29,924 nucleotides of DNA from positions 1 to 29,924 of the forward strand of contig CAZBWS010000020.1 of NCBI GenBank assembly GCA_964495705.1, in the 5' to 3' direction. This DNA comes from CAZBWS01 sp964495705 (GTDB lineage Bacteria; Pseudomonadota; Gammaproteobacteria; HTCC5015). The notes beneath the pieces are model-generated. The model was not told the origin of the DNA, did no database searches, and saw only the letters and a program-made list of their open reading frames with translations. The number at the start of each line of letters is the position of its first letter. Position 1 is the first letter of the stretch. Made by a program: the position numbers and the translations under genes. Positions 15,440-23,518 of the stretch are shown here, in pieces.

Positions 15440-15810
15440 ATTATCAGAACAAGCGATAGCTAAGCAATTACAACTGAATATTGATTGCCCAGCTATAACG
15501 GCTTATGCGGATCCACTATTGTTAGAGCGGGTATTAAATAATTTTTTAAGTAATGCCTTGCGCTACACAGAAAAAGGTCATGCCAGCCTATCCGCATCCG
15601 CGACGGCAGAACATATTTTAATTACTGTTGATGATAGTGGTCTCGGTATACCAGAAGCTGAGCGCGAGGCAGTGTTTAGTGAATTCCATCAGTTGGAAAA
15701 CCCCGAACGCGATAGCAAAAAGGGCTTGGGTTTTTCCAGAGCTGAAAACCATTGCTGCCATTGTTAGCTGTGAATAAGAAGGGGGCTTGTTTTTCAATTA
15801 CAGGCTCTGA
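15420..15810 (+). pseudogene. Frameshifted fragment of a sensor histidine kinase (HATPase_c domain)
   Basis: The frame up to the stop at 15767 carries a recognisable ATPase domain of a two-component sensor kinase. It has DPLLLERVLNNFLSNALRYT (N box), ITVDDSGLGIPEAEREAVFSEFHQL (G1 and F boxes) and KKGLGF (G2 box). The usual dimerisation/phospho-acceptor part before it is absent. Similarity resumes in another frame with KKGACFSITG (15777-15806), which matches the final strand of such domains, so an indel separates the pieces. There is no credible start: the ATG at 15387 reads the signal-peptide stub out of frame. An exact copy of the dispersed 13-mer at 15585-15597 sits in the stretch between the N and G1 boxes. 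It is a relic, probably of an insertion followed by decay. Confidence 0.75.
15585..15597 (+). repeat. Dispersed 13-mer, exact copy 3 (in kinase relic)
   Basis: AGCCTATCCGCAT, read in the relic's frame as Ser-Leu-Ser-Ala, in a variable loop region of the former ATPase domain. Confidence 0.75.
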
Positions 15811-16056
15811 TGTTGATGGGGAAGAAGAGTTGCCCCCTCCACCACAAGCGGAAAGAATAAGGCTGGCTGCTCTTTTTGAGGCTTGGTTCACAATTTTTAA
15901 CAATTCACTGTATGTGAAACAAGGCATGTAGAGCACGGGTATCCAAACGGGTTGCCGTATTACAGCAAAACTTAAATTGATGCCTAGCAGGGCAGGCAAA
16001 GCTGCCCCGTGACTGGTACTATATGCGCCTCTTATTATTAATGCGGATAGGCTACA
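15811..16056. other. Non-coding remainder before polA
   Basis: No intact gene is seen. The last kinase-relic frame stays open to a stop at 15929-15931 and contains a run of prolines. The opposite strand reads LILSACGGGG there, resembling a lipoprotein signal but lacking a good start. A small hairpin, GGGCAG (15990-15995) with CTGCCC (16002-16007), has no T-run. The stretch is best explained as decayed sequence plus the polA leader. Confidence 0.5.
16041..16053 (-). repeat. Dispersed 13-mer, exact copy 4 (at the polA start)
   Basis: ATGCGGATAGGCT ends three bases before the polA GTG start. Its AGG, 5 bases upstream of the GTG, is the only visible ribosome-binding sequence, so the repeat may have supplied it. 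Confidence 0.75.
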
Positions 16057-18825
16057 GTGAGCACTTCTCCAGCCCCTACCATTCTTGTCGACGGATCTTC
16101 TTATTTATTCCGTGCTTTTCATGCACTGCCGCCCTTAACCAACTCCAAGGGCAATCCCACGGGGGCGATTAAGGGCGTTATTAATATGATGCGCAGTCTG
16201 CAGCGCCAATACCCCGCGAGCAAGATTGTGGTGATCTTTGACGCCAAGGGCAAGACCTTCCGCAACGACATGTATTCGGAGTACAAAGCCAATCGCCCAC
16301 CGATGCCTGATGATCTGCGCGTTCAAATAGAGCCCATTCACAACATTATCAAGGCCATGGGCTTCCCCTTTGTCATGGTTGATGGCGTAGAGGCGGATGA
16401 CGTGATTGGCACTTATGCGGTGGAAGCCACGGCGACGGGTCAGGAGACAATCATTTCTACGGGCGATAAGGATATGGCCCAGCTAGTTACTAAACATGTA
16501 ACTTTAATGAATACCATGACCAATACTTATATGGATATTGAAGGTGTAAAGGAAAAATTTGGCATTCCGCCCGAATTGATCATCGATTACCTCGCCCTCT
16601 GCGGTGATAAGGTGGACAACATTCCAGGCGTGGACAAATGTGGGCCGAAGACTGCGGTGAAGTGGTTGTTGGCCTACGGCAGCATGCAGGGTGTGATCGC
16701 CGAAGCACCGAATATGAAGGGTAAGATTGGTGAGCACCTACGAAATGCTGTGGATCACCTGCCCTTGTCATATGATCTGGCAACGATTAAGTGTGATTTG
16801 GAGCTAGATCAGAAGCTAGCGGAGATACAGCACAACCCCGTGGACAAGGATGCGCTGCTGGCGATATACCAAGAGTGTGAATTTAAGACTTGGGTTAAGG
16901 ATCTTGATAGCAACGCGGCAACCTCTGCCCCCGCTTCAAATACAACCGATTCTAGCCTATCCGCATCGGGTGATGCCGGGGGTGCTGAGACCTTTGTTGC
17001 CACCGAACGCCTAGACCCCATGTACGAGACAGTCCTGACACAGGATCGCTTAGATTGGTGGCTAGATCGCCTACAGCAGTATGAGCTCTTTGCCTTTGAT
17101 ACGGAAACGACCAGTCTGAATTATATGCAAGCTGAGATTGTGGGTGTGTCGTTTGCCGTAGAAAATAATAAAGCGGCCTATGTACCCTTAGCCCATGATT
17201 ATCTGGGTGCACCAGAACAGCTGGATCGCGACGCAGTATTAGCACAAATGAAGCCCCTGCTAGAGAATGTGGATAAGCTGAAAGCGGGTCAAAATCTGAA
17301 GTACGACAAGCACGTGCTGGCTAACTATGATATTGATCTGCAAGGCATTGCCCATGACACCATGCTGGCTTCTTACTGCCTGAACTCGGTAGCGAGCCGC
17401 CACAATATGGATGCCCTAGCGAAACATTATCTCGATGTGGAAACGATCCATTTTGAAGATATCGCCGGCAAGGGCGCCAAGCAGAAAAAATTTAACGAGC
17501 TAGACCTAGAGCAGGCCGCGCCCTATGCGGCGGAAGATGCAGATATCACTCTGCGCTTGCACCGGGCCCTATGGGGGCAGCTGCAAGGTACTGATAGCTT
17601 GAAGTGTATCTATCAAGATTACGAAGTGCCATTGCTAAACGTGCTGGCCAAGATTGAGCGCAACGGCGTGAAGGTCGACGCGGCTATGCTGGCTCAGCAA
17701 AGCCACGAGCTGGAAGACGGTATGCGCCAAGTGGAAGAAGCGGCCCATACGGTGGCAGGCAAGGCCTTTAATCTAGGTTCGCCAAAGCAGCTACAGGTAA
17801 TCTTGTTTGAAGAGCAGGACATTCCAGTGATTCGCAAAACCCCCAAGGGTCAGCCCTCTACCGCAGAAGACGTGCTACAAGAGCTGGCTGACGAGGGACA
17901 CGAGCTACCGGGTTTGATCTTGAAGTACCGTGGCTTGAGCAAGCTGAAGTCTACCTACACCGATAAATTGCCCTTGTTGATGGATAATAAAACCGGCCGT
18001 GTACATACCTCCTATCAGCAAGCGGTGGCGGCCACGGGGCGTTTGTCTTCGACTGATCCAAACTTACAAAACATTCCCGTGCGCAATGCAGAAGGTAGAC
18101 GCATTCGTCAGGCCTTTGTCCCTGAAGAGGGCAATATTATGGTCGCGGCAGATTATTCGCAAATTGAGCTGCGCATTATGGCACACCTATCTGGCGATGA
18201 GTCCCTGCTCAAAGCGTTCACCGATGGTGTAGACGTGCACCAAGCCACTGCTGCAGAAGTGTTCGGCGTGCCGGTGGATGAGGTGGAAAAGGAGCAGCGC
18301 CGCCGCGCCAAGGCAGTGAACTTCGGCTTGATCTACGGGATGTCGGCCTTTGGCCTCGCCAAGCAGCTGGGCATCAGTCGCAAAGAAGCCCAAAGCTATG
18401 TAGACATCTATTTTCAGCGCTATCCTGGTGTGCAGGAGTATATGGAGAATACCCGTGAGCGGGCCAAAGAGCAGGGCTATGTGGAAACAGAGTTTGGCCG
18501 CCGCCTGTATCTACCCGATATAAGCTCCAAAAACGGCATGCGCCGTCAGCACGCCGAGCGCACAGCGATCAATGCGCCCATGCAGGGCACGGCTGCGGAT
18601 ATTATTAAGCGCGCCATGATCGACCTGGATGCCAGTTTGGCAAAAGACTTTCCTGAAGTATGTATGATCATGCAGGTACACGATGAACTGGTGTTCGAAG
18701 TGCCGCGCGATCAATTAAAAGCTGCTTCAACACATATTCGAATGCAAATGGAGCAGGCGGCTGAGTTGAAGGTGCCGCTAGTGGTGGATGTGGGCGTGGG
18801 TGAGAATTGGGATGAGGCACATTAG
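16057..18825 (+). CDS. polA: DNA polymerase I
   Basis: PolA fills gaps and removes RNA primers during lagging-strand synthesis and repair. The 922-residue product has all three domains. The 5' nuclease is at about 1-285 (ILVDGSSYLFRAFHALPP, DVIGTYA, STGDKDMAQLV). A proofreading 3'-5' exonuclease spans about 340-515, with its acidic residues intact in FDTETTSLN, NLKYDKHVL and AAEDADITL. The polymerase follows, with DYSQIELRIMAHLSGDE, the O-helix RRRAKAVNFGLIYGM and MQVHDELVFEV. The start is GTG at 16057: an in-frame TAG lies at 16048-16050 and the first in-frame ATG is about 40 codons in. The linker after the nuclease (about 285-310) is Ala/Ser-rich and contains a copy of the dispersed 13-mer. 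Confidence 0.97.
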   Translation: MSTSPAPTILVDGSSYLFRAFHALPPLTNSKGNPTGAIKGVINMMRSLQRQYPASKIVVIFDAKGKTFRNDMYSEYKANRPPMPDDLRVQIEPIHNIIKAMGFPFVMVDGVEADDVIGTYAVEATATGQETIISTGDKDMAQLVTKHVTLMNTMTNTYMDIEGVKEKFGIPPELIIDYLALCGDKVDNIPGVDKCGPKTAVKWLLAYGSMQGVIAEAPNMKGKIGEHLRNAVDHLPLSYDLATIKCDLELDQKLAEIQHNPVDKDALLAIYQECEFKTWVKDLDSNAATSAPASNTTDSSLSASGDAGGAETFVATERLDPMYETVLTQDRLDWWLDRLQQYELFAFDTETTSLNYMQAEIVGVSFAVENNKAAYVPLAHDYLGAPEQLDRDAVLAQMKPLLENVDKLKAGQNLKYDKHVLANYDIDLQGIAHDTMLASYCLNSVASRHNMDALAKHYLDVETIHFEDIAGKGAKQKKFNELDLEQAAPYAAEDADITLRLHRALWGQLQGTDSLKCIYQDYEVPLLNVLAKIERNGVKVDAAMLAQQSHELEDGMRQVEEAAHTVAGKAFNLGSPKQLQVILFEEQDIPVIRKTPKGQPSTAEDVLQELADEGHELPGLILKYRGLSKLKSTYTDKLPLLMDNKTGRVHTSYQQAVAATGRLSSTDPNLQNIPVRNAEGRRIRQAFVPEEGNIMVAADYSQIELRIMAHLSGDESLLKAFTDGVDVHQATAAEVFGVPVDEVEKEQRRRAKAVNFGLIYGMSAFGLAKQLGISRKEAQSYVDIYFQRYPGVQEYMENTRERAKEQGYVETEFGRRLYLPDISSKNGMRRQHAERTAINAPMQGTAADIIKRAMIDLDASLAKDFPEVCMIMQVHDELVFEVPRDQLKAASTHIRMQMEQAAELKVPLVVDVGVGENWDEAH
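16954..16966 (+). repeat. Dispersed 13-mer, exact copy 5 (in the polA linker)
   Basis: AGCCTATCCGCAT, read as Ser-Leu-Ser-Ala in the flexible linker between the 5' nuclease and exonuclease domains, a place tolerant of insertion. Confidence 0.75.
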
Positions 18826-19004
18826 GCGCGAATTAACTTAACCCTGTATCTCTTTGGGCCCTTCTGGCATAATTAATGCATATTGCATCTAGTGGCTATG
18901 AGTAGATATTGGGGTAAATAGTTTTTGCTGGGCGGGGAGGCTTGGTTTGTTTACAATTGCTTTACAAGAAAAGCGTGGGACGTATGGGGGATGGAGTTAA
19001 AGTA

Positions 19005-21851
19005 ATGAAAAGGAATAGTAGTTTTTTTTCCTGTATCATTTTGTGTGCCTGTGCATATATGCCGGCAGCCCATGCCTTATCCCTCGGCAGTGTTGATATT
19101 CAATCCTTTCTAAACCAACCCCTCAGTTTCTCTATACCTCTAGATAAGTCATCCTCTGAGCACTGGCAAGCAGAAGATATTTTAGTGAGTCTTGCCGATG
19201 CGGATACCTATCACCAGCAGGGCTTAGCCTACCCCTGGAGCCTGGGGGAAATAACCTTAACAGCCGAGGATGGCACAGAGGGCCAGCTAGTCATTTCGGG
19301 GCGTTCAAAAAAGATCGTGCGAGACCTTGTCGTTGCACTTTTGGTTCGTGTCGAATGGCCTAAGGGCAGTATTCAAAAAGAATATACGGCACTGATCGAC
19401 GTTAATGGGGTGACCAATCTGGCCCCTATACGAATAGAGCCAGAGCAAGTAGAGCCCGCTGCGATTCAGCTTGTCGTGCAGCAGGGTGGCGATGCAAAGA
19501 GTGTCACGGTGCAACCCTTTAGTGGTGAGGCTTCAGTCTTAGCAACAGTGGATGAAGAAATTGAGCGCGTCGAGCTTTTAGAAGAATGGCCTGAACCAGT
19601 ACCAACAGCAACACCGGTAGAAGAGTCACTCCATCCCATTAGCCCGCCAGTAATACAAGCCGTGCTTGAACCTAAGTACAGTGGCTACCCTAGCCAAGAC
19701 CCTGTGTATTTATACAAGGTTGAGCGTGGCGATATTATTTCTTTATTAGCACAGCGTTTCAGGGGGGATGTTGAACTGCCCTTGCACCGCTATATTCATG
19801 CGATTAACGATGAAAATTCGGATCAATATCCTAAGGGCATGGCAGAGTTGAGCATTGGTGAGCTTATCCGCATACCTAAACCGAATGATGTGGCGGCGGC
19901 CTATACCCACTCAAAGCGTGAATTACTGAACCCAGAAGAGAATACTAGCCATCACCGTTATAGGGTGCGCTACGGGGATAGCTTGTTTTTGATTGCTCAG
20001 GCCTTTAAGCCAAAGGGAACTGATACAGAAGCATTTATGCAAACCTTGATCGCAGAAAACCCTGAGGTGTTATCTGTTGATAAGCAGTCTTTGCGTCCGA
20101 GGCTAGAGCTGCGTATTCCCAATGCTAATTATATTGAGAAGACCCTGGAGCTAGCTGATGCACCTGTTGAGGAAGCGCCAGAGCAAACGCTATCAGCAGA
20201 AGAGTCTATTGAAGCGGAAGTTATAGAGCCGATCATTGAGGCAAGTCCTGTGCTTGCAGATCTGCCTTTTCCTGAAACACTGAACACGACAGAGTTCTTG
20301 CCAGTAGACAGCCCCTTGCCTCTAGAGCCGCGTCGCAGCTTGAATCCACGTCTCAAGGCGAATTTGCGCGCAATAGAAGAGTACGTCGGCAGCGATGAAA
20401 AAAATCTTGTGTATGAGGTGATTCAAACCAACAATCGCTTACCGCTTTTGTACGAGCAGGTCATTCGCTTGAACCAGCAAATCAGTACCTTGCAATTAGA
20501 TATGGCCGAGCTGCAAGTGAATAATAAACAGCTTCAAAAGCAGCTTGATCAAGCCCGACTACAACAGTTAAATAATGGTGCCAGCCAGCGCCTGCAGTGG
20601 TTTCTATTATTGATGGTCGTACTATTGCTAGTAATTTGTGCGGCAATGTATGGATACATCCGTAAGCTTGCACAGGGAATGGATTTTAAAGCGAAAACCA
20701 CTCCTTTGAATGAGGTAGTGACGCCAGTACAAGAAGTTGAACAAGTCAAAAGACAAGTGGAAGAAAAGCCGCGCACTCCACGTATAAAAAATCTGCTGCC
20801 AAGCAAGCCGAAAAAAGAAGCTGCAGAGCCTGTGGTAGTTGGGGAGCAAGACTATAGTAAGTATGATATTTCTAAGTCTAACTATGATTATTCGCAAGCC
20901 TACGATGTGGGTGCTTTAGAAGAAAAGATGAAAACGGGGGAGAATGCCTTTGAGCAAACCCCTGCTACGGTCGAGTTTGAGACCTACGCCGAAAATCTGA
21001 ATACCGTGAAACAATTAATTAATGCACAAGATTTCATCGCAGCGGAAGTCTTACTGAATAAATTGCTGGCCGCAGACTCTAGCCGGTTTGATAATTGGTT
21101 GGCACGCCTAGAGTTACAAGTTAAAACCAATAAGCGGCAAGAAGCTGATGCCCTATATACGCAGTTACAAAAAATGTTTGTTGAGCCTGAGCAGTTGGCG
21201 GCCCTCGAAAATGTGAAATTCCCCGCGCAGGTGTTGTCGCCACAAGAGTGTGCCGAGGTGAGTCTCCCCAAAGCTAGTGACCATCCCATGCCAGATGCGG
21301 ACAAGCTATATGAGGTGAGGGTGTACTTGTCATATAGCCATTTAGATATGGCAGAGATGAGCATCAATAATTTATTGAAAGTGAACCCCTTGTTCCCCGA
21401 AACCTTACTACTGAAGTTGGAATGGTTAGTCGCCAAAGGGCAAAAAGCGGAGTTTATTCAGTTGCAGCATGAATTGGAGCAGCGGCGTAGTGAATTGAGT
21501 GAAGCCGAACAGTGCAGCTTTGACAAACTGTGCGCTGAATCTGAGTTTAGCCATGAAGAAGAAGCTACAATATTCGATGACAGTACTCAGGTGTTAAGCC
21601 AGTTTGACGCAGATGAAGACAACACCAATTTGACGGCATTACTTGATGAGGGTTTTGACTTAGACGAGTTGGAAGAAATCGAAGAAGACAGTCTGATTGA
21701 AGCTGAAAATGATGATGAAAAAGAGTTTTTAGCAGCAATTCAAGAGCAAATGGAAAGTTACACCAGCGAAGAAACTGAAAATCATTCTGAGCCTACTGCC
21801 AAGGATGAAGATAAGCCGGCGATTCCTGATGATATACGTATTTTTGATTAA
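19005..21851 (+). CDS. fimV: FimV/HubP-like polar hub protein
   Basis: FimV/HubP proteins bind peptidoglycan at the pole and organise type IV pili, flagella or chromosome factors there. The 948-residue product has a signal peptide (MKRNSSFFSC..., cleavage after AHA near 26) and the FimV N-terminal domain (ALSLGSVDIQSFLNQPLSF to RVEWPKGSIQKEYTALID). Two LysM-like repeats follow (YLYKVERGD near 234, HRYRVRYGDS near 316). Then come a coiled coil (about 475-523), one membrane helix (about 529-552), a TPR-like region near 658-722 and a very acidic tail. The usual C-terminal FimV helix pair (with a LARAYIDMGD-type sequence) is not recognisable. The ATG at 19005 has GGAG 8 bases upstream and starts the signal peptide; two upstream starts do not. 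A near copy of the dispersed repeat lies at 19861-19873. Confidence 0.82.
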   Translation: MKRNSSFFSCIILCACAYMPAAHALSLGSVDIQSFLNQPLSFSIPLDKSSSEHWQAEDILVSLADADTYHQQGLAYPWSLGEITLTAEDGTEGQLVISGRSKKIVRDLVVALLVRVEWPKGSIQKEYTALIDVNGVTNLAPIRIEPEQVEPAAIQLVVQQGGDAKSVTVQPFSGEASVLATVDEEIERVELLEEWPEPVPTATPVEESLHPISPPVIQAVLEPKYSGYPSQDPVYLYKVERGDIISLLAQRFRGDVELPLHRYIHAINDENSDQYPKGMAELSIGELIRIPKPNDVAAAYTHSKRELLNPEENTSHHRYRVRYGDSLFLIAQAFKPKGTDTEAFMQTLIAENPEVLSVDKQSLRPRLELRIPNANYIEKTLELADAPVEEAPEQTLSAEESIEAEVIEPIIEASPVLADLPFPETLNTTEFLPVDSPLPLEPRRSLNPRLKANLRAIEEYVGSDEKNLVYEVIQTNNRLPLLYEQVIRLNQQISTLQLDMAELQVNNKQLQKQLDQARLQQLNNGASQRLQWFLLLMVVLLLVICAAMYGYIRKLAQGMDFKAKTTPLNEVVTPVQEVEQVKRQVEEKPRTPRIKNLLPSKPKKEAAEPVVVGEQDYSKYDISKSNYDYSQAYDVGALEEKMKTGENAFEQTPATVEFETYAENLNTVKQLINAQDFIAAEVLLNKLLAADSSRFDNWLARLELQVKTNKRQEADALYTQLQKMFVEPEQLAALENVKFPAQVLSPQECAEVSLPKASDHPMPDADKLYEVRVYLSYSHLDMAEMSINNLLKVNPLFPETLLLKLEWLVAKGQKAEFIQLQHELEQRRSELSEAEQCSFDKLCAESEFSHEEEATIFDDSTQVLSQFDADEDNTNLTALLDEGFDLDELEEIEEDSLIEAENDDEKEFLAAIQEQMESYTSEETENHSEPTAKDEDKPAIPDDIRIFD
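19861..19873 (+). repeat. Dispersed 13-mer, one mismatch (in fimV)
   Basis: AGCTTATCCGCAT, one mismatch. Here it is read in a different frame (Leu-Ile-Arg-Ile) at the end of the first LysM-like repeat. Confidence 0.4.
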
Positions 21852-21864
21852 ATAGCGACGACTA

Positions 21865-22050
21865 GAAAATAAAAAACCCGAAGTCTTGGGCAAGACTTCG
21901 GGCGAAATGTCTAGCATTGGGGAGCTAGACTAAAGGGTGTCCACTCCAGGGAAGGGAGTGAACGGCACCGGGCTAAGTGCCTGTATGTATAGTGCCTATA
22001 TGGCGCGCTCCGCGCATGTACTTATTAGCTAACTTTACATTAAATCCTAC
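21865..22050 (-). ncRNA. Candidate structured small RNA or engB 3' UTR
   Basis: About 150 bases between engB and the terminator contain consecutive hairpins: GTCTAGC/GCTAGAC (21909-21930), CACTCC/GGAGTG (21942-21960), GGCAC/GTGCC (21964-21981) and GCGCG/CGCGC (22003-22015). The second stem extends to nine pairs only on the minus strand, through a U-G pair, which favours minus as the transcribed strand. A degenerate direct repeat (AGTGCCTGTATGTAT then AGTGCCTATATGG) lies at 21976-22003. There is no open frame of note and no convincing promoter was found. E. coli spf (Spot 42) and Pseudomonas ersA lie between polA and engB, so the address suits a regulatory RNA, but those are encoded in the polA direction and no sequence similarity was recognised. 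Confidence 0.4.
21871..21902 (-). terminator. Intrinsic terminator facing minus, 20 bases after the fimV stop
   Basis: CCCGAAGTCTT (21877-21887) pairs perfectly with AAGACTTCGGG (21892-21902) over a four-base loop. On the minus strand the stem is followed by TTTTTTATTTT. No T-run follows on plus, so it ends a minus-strand transcript coming from engB or from the structured stretch between them. Confidence 0.85.
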
Positions 22051-22052
22051 CC

Positions 22053-22655
22053 TCAATCGTTAAATTCCAGCCATTCATCCAGAACACCATGAATATCATC
22101 AACACCTGACTTTTTTAAAGCAGAGAAAAGCTGCAAAGAAGCGTCGACGCCCATTTCTTCTAGTTGGGCTTGTACTTGGTGCAGCTGAGCCATCGCGGGC
22201 CCTTTTTTCATCTTGTCTGCCTTGGTGAGTAATATATGTAAATTCACATTTGCCTCATGACACCAGTCAACCATTTGAATGTCCTGGTCGCGCATGGGGT
22301 GGCGAACATCCATTACCAAGACTAAGCCGCGCAGGCACTCGCGCTCAGCAAGGTAGGCTTCTAAGGTCTTCACCCAGTGCTTTTTAACCGCAATTGGCAC
22401 CTTGGCGTAGCCATAACCGGGTAAATCGACAAAGCTCTTAGCTTCGGCAATTTGAAAAAAGTTGATCATCTGTGTGCGACCAGGGGTTTTGCTAACCTTG
22501 GCGAGGCCGGTGTGGTCGGTGATCGCGTTTAAGGCGCTGGATTTGCCCGCGTTGGAGCGCCCTGCGAAAGCCACTTCTATGCCCTTGTCTTCTGGGAGCT
22601 GGGAAAGTTTTTGTGCGCTAGTCGTATATTCGCACTGTCTATAGATAGTATTCAT
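22053..22655 (-). CDS. engB: Ribosome-biogenesis GTPase EngB/YihA
   Basis: EngB is a small GTPase involved in 50S subunit maturation. The 200-residue product has G1 AGRSNAGKSS (31-40), the SKTPGRTQMINFF switch (G2), G3 DLPGYGYAKVP, G4 TKADKMKKG and G5-like FSALKKSGVDD. Length and motifs are typical. It faces polA/fimV and diverges from the cytochrome c4 gene. Its transcript probably runs through the structured stretch to the terminator at 21871-21902. In E. coli and Pseudomonas it is also next to polA; here the fimV-like gene lies between them. Confidence 0.96.
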   Translation of the reverse strand: MNTIYRQCEYTTSAQKLSQLPEDKGIEVAFAGRSNAGKSSALNAITDHTGLAKVSKTPGRTQMINFFQIAEAKSFVDLPGYGYAKVPIAVKKHWVKTLEAYLAERECLRGLVLVMDVRHPMRDQDIQMVDWCHEANVNLHILLTKADKMKKGPAMAQLHQVQAQLEEMGVDASLQLFSALKKSGVDDIHGVLDEWLEFND

Positions 22656-22743
22656 GGTCGCGATGATACCTAAAAACCCGCTTTAAATCCCTGTCTACAG
22701 TCTACCCCTGCCGCCTATTTTACCGTATGGCGCGTCGCCCGCA

Positions 22744-22772
22744 TTGCTGATAGCTGGCACAGCAGCTATAAT
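22744..22772 (+). promoter_or_regulatory. Sigma-70 promoter of the cytochrome c4 gene
   Basis: TTGCTG (22744-22749) and a perfect TATAAT (22767-22772) are separated by 17 bases, followed by a G+C-rich stretch. The start point would be near 22779, about 47 bases before the ATG at 22826. Confidence 0.65.
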
Positions 22773-22825
22773 ACCGCCCCCAATGGGCCTTAGACCCAGC
22801 ATGTTTGACAAATTGTGGACCTATA

Positions 22826-23428
22826 ATGAAAAAATTTTTATTGAGTAGCGTATTATTGCTTACAGCCTCTTTCTTTGCTCAGGCAGCAGGTGATGCGGCT
22901 AAAGGTAAGGCAAGTGCTGCTTCTTGTGCTGCTTGCCATGGTGCAGATGGTAATAGTGCGGCTCCAACCTTTCCCAAGTTGGCTGGACAAAATGAAGAAT
23001 ACATTGTTGACCAGCTTAAAGCGTTTAAAGAAGGCCGACGTGCTAGCAGCATGATGGCTCCAATGGCGCTAGGCTTATCCGATGAAGATATGGCCAATAT
23101 TGGTGCTTTCTACGCAAGCCAGGCCGTGAAAACCGGTGTTACAGCGGATGATCAAGCTATGCTTGGTAAAAACGTATATCGTGGTGGCGTTACTTTAACG
23201 AAGGTCCCTGCGTGTATTGCTTGTCACGGCGCATCGGGTAACGGTAATGGCCCTGCGGGTTTTCCTCAGCTGGCGGGTCAGCACGCAGCCTACACCGAAG
23301 CTCAATTGCTTGCCTTTAAGAAAGGCGAGCGTACAACTGATGGCAATGCGATTATGCGCAATGCGGTTAAGCTGATGACAGAAAAAGAAATTAAGGCTGT
23401 TGCCCAGTATATTCAGGGTCTGTACTAG
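22826..23428 (+). CDS. Diheme cytochrome c4
   Basis: Cytochrome c4 is a periplasmic, membrane-associated diheme electron carrier that can feed terminal oxidases. The 200-residue product has a signal peptide (MKKFLLSSVLLLTASFFAQA). Two homologous halves each carry a haem-attachment motif: CAACH at 34-38 and CIACH at 130-134. Candidate axial methionines are in SMMAPMALGLSDEDM and AIMRNAVKLM. The ATG at 22826 is chosen over a TTG seven codons upstream because it starts the signal peptide and lies downstream of the promoter. It is followed by a terminator and then the System II genes that would attach its haems. Cytochrome c4 beside engB and dsbA is also the Pseudomonas arrangement. Confidence 0.94.
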   Translation: MKKFLLSSVLLLTASFFAQAAGDAAKGKASAASCAACHGADGNSAAPTFPKLAGQNEEYIVDQLKAFKEGRRASSMMAPMALGLSDEDMANIGAFYASQAVKTGVTADDQAMLGKNVYRGGVTLTKVPACIACHGASGNGNGPAGFPQLAGQHAAYTEAQLLAFKKGERTTDGNAIMRNAVKLMTEKEIKAVAQYIQGLY

Positions 23429-23454
23429 TAAGCCTGAGGGCTTTGTATATAAGG

Positions 23455-23476
23455 GGGAGCCTCGGCTCCCTTTTTT
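23455..23476 (+). terminator. Intrinsic terminator after cytochrome c4
   Basis: GGGAGC (23455-23460) and GCTCCC (23465-23470) form a stem with loop CTCG, directly followed by six Ts (23471-23476). It lies 27 bases after the cytochrome stop and 42 bases before resB, so the cytochrome is probably expressed more strongly than the assembly genes. Confidence 0.9.
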
Positions 23477-23518
23477 GTGGCTGTGTTAGAATATGATTTC
23501 GCGGTTGAAGTAAATTTA

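Noticed and set aside
15676..15999. Minus-strand reading frame with a lipoprotein-like LSAC-GGGG
   Set aside because: The hydrophobic stretch is too short, there is no ribosome-binding site or sensible start, and it lies antisense to the kinase relic. It could at most be another decayed fragment.
22805..22825. TTG start for cytochrome c4
   Set aside because: It would spoil the signal peptide; the ATG at 22826 gives a normal one.
23477..23518. GTG start for resB at 23477
   Set aside because: It begins directly after the terminator T-run, leaving no room for a ribosome-binding site, and adds residues not typical of ResB.
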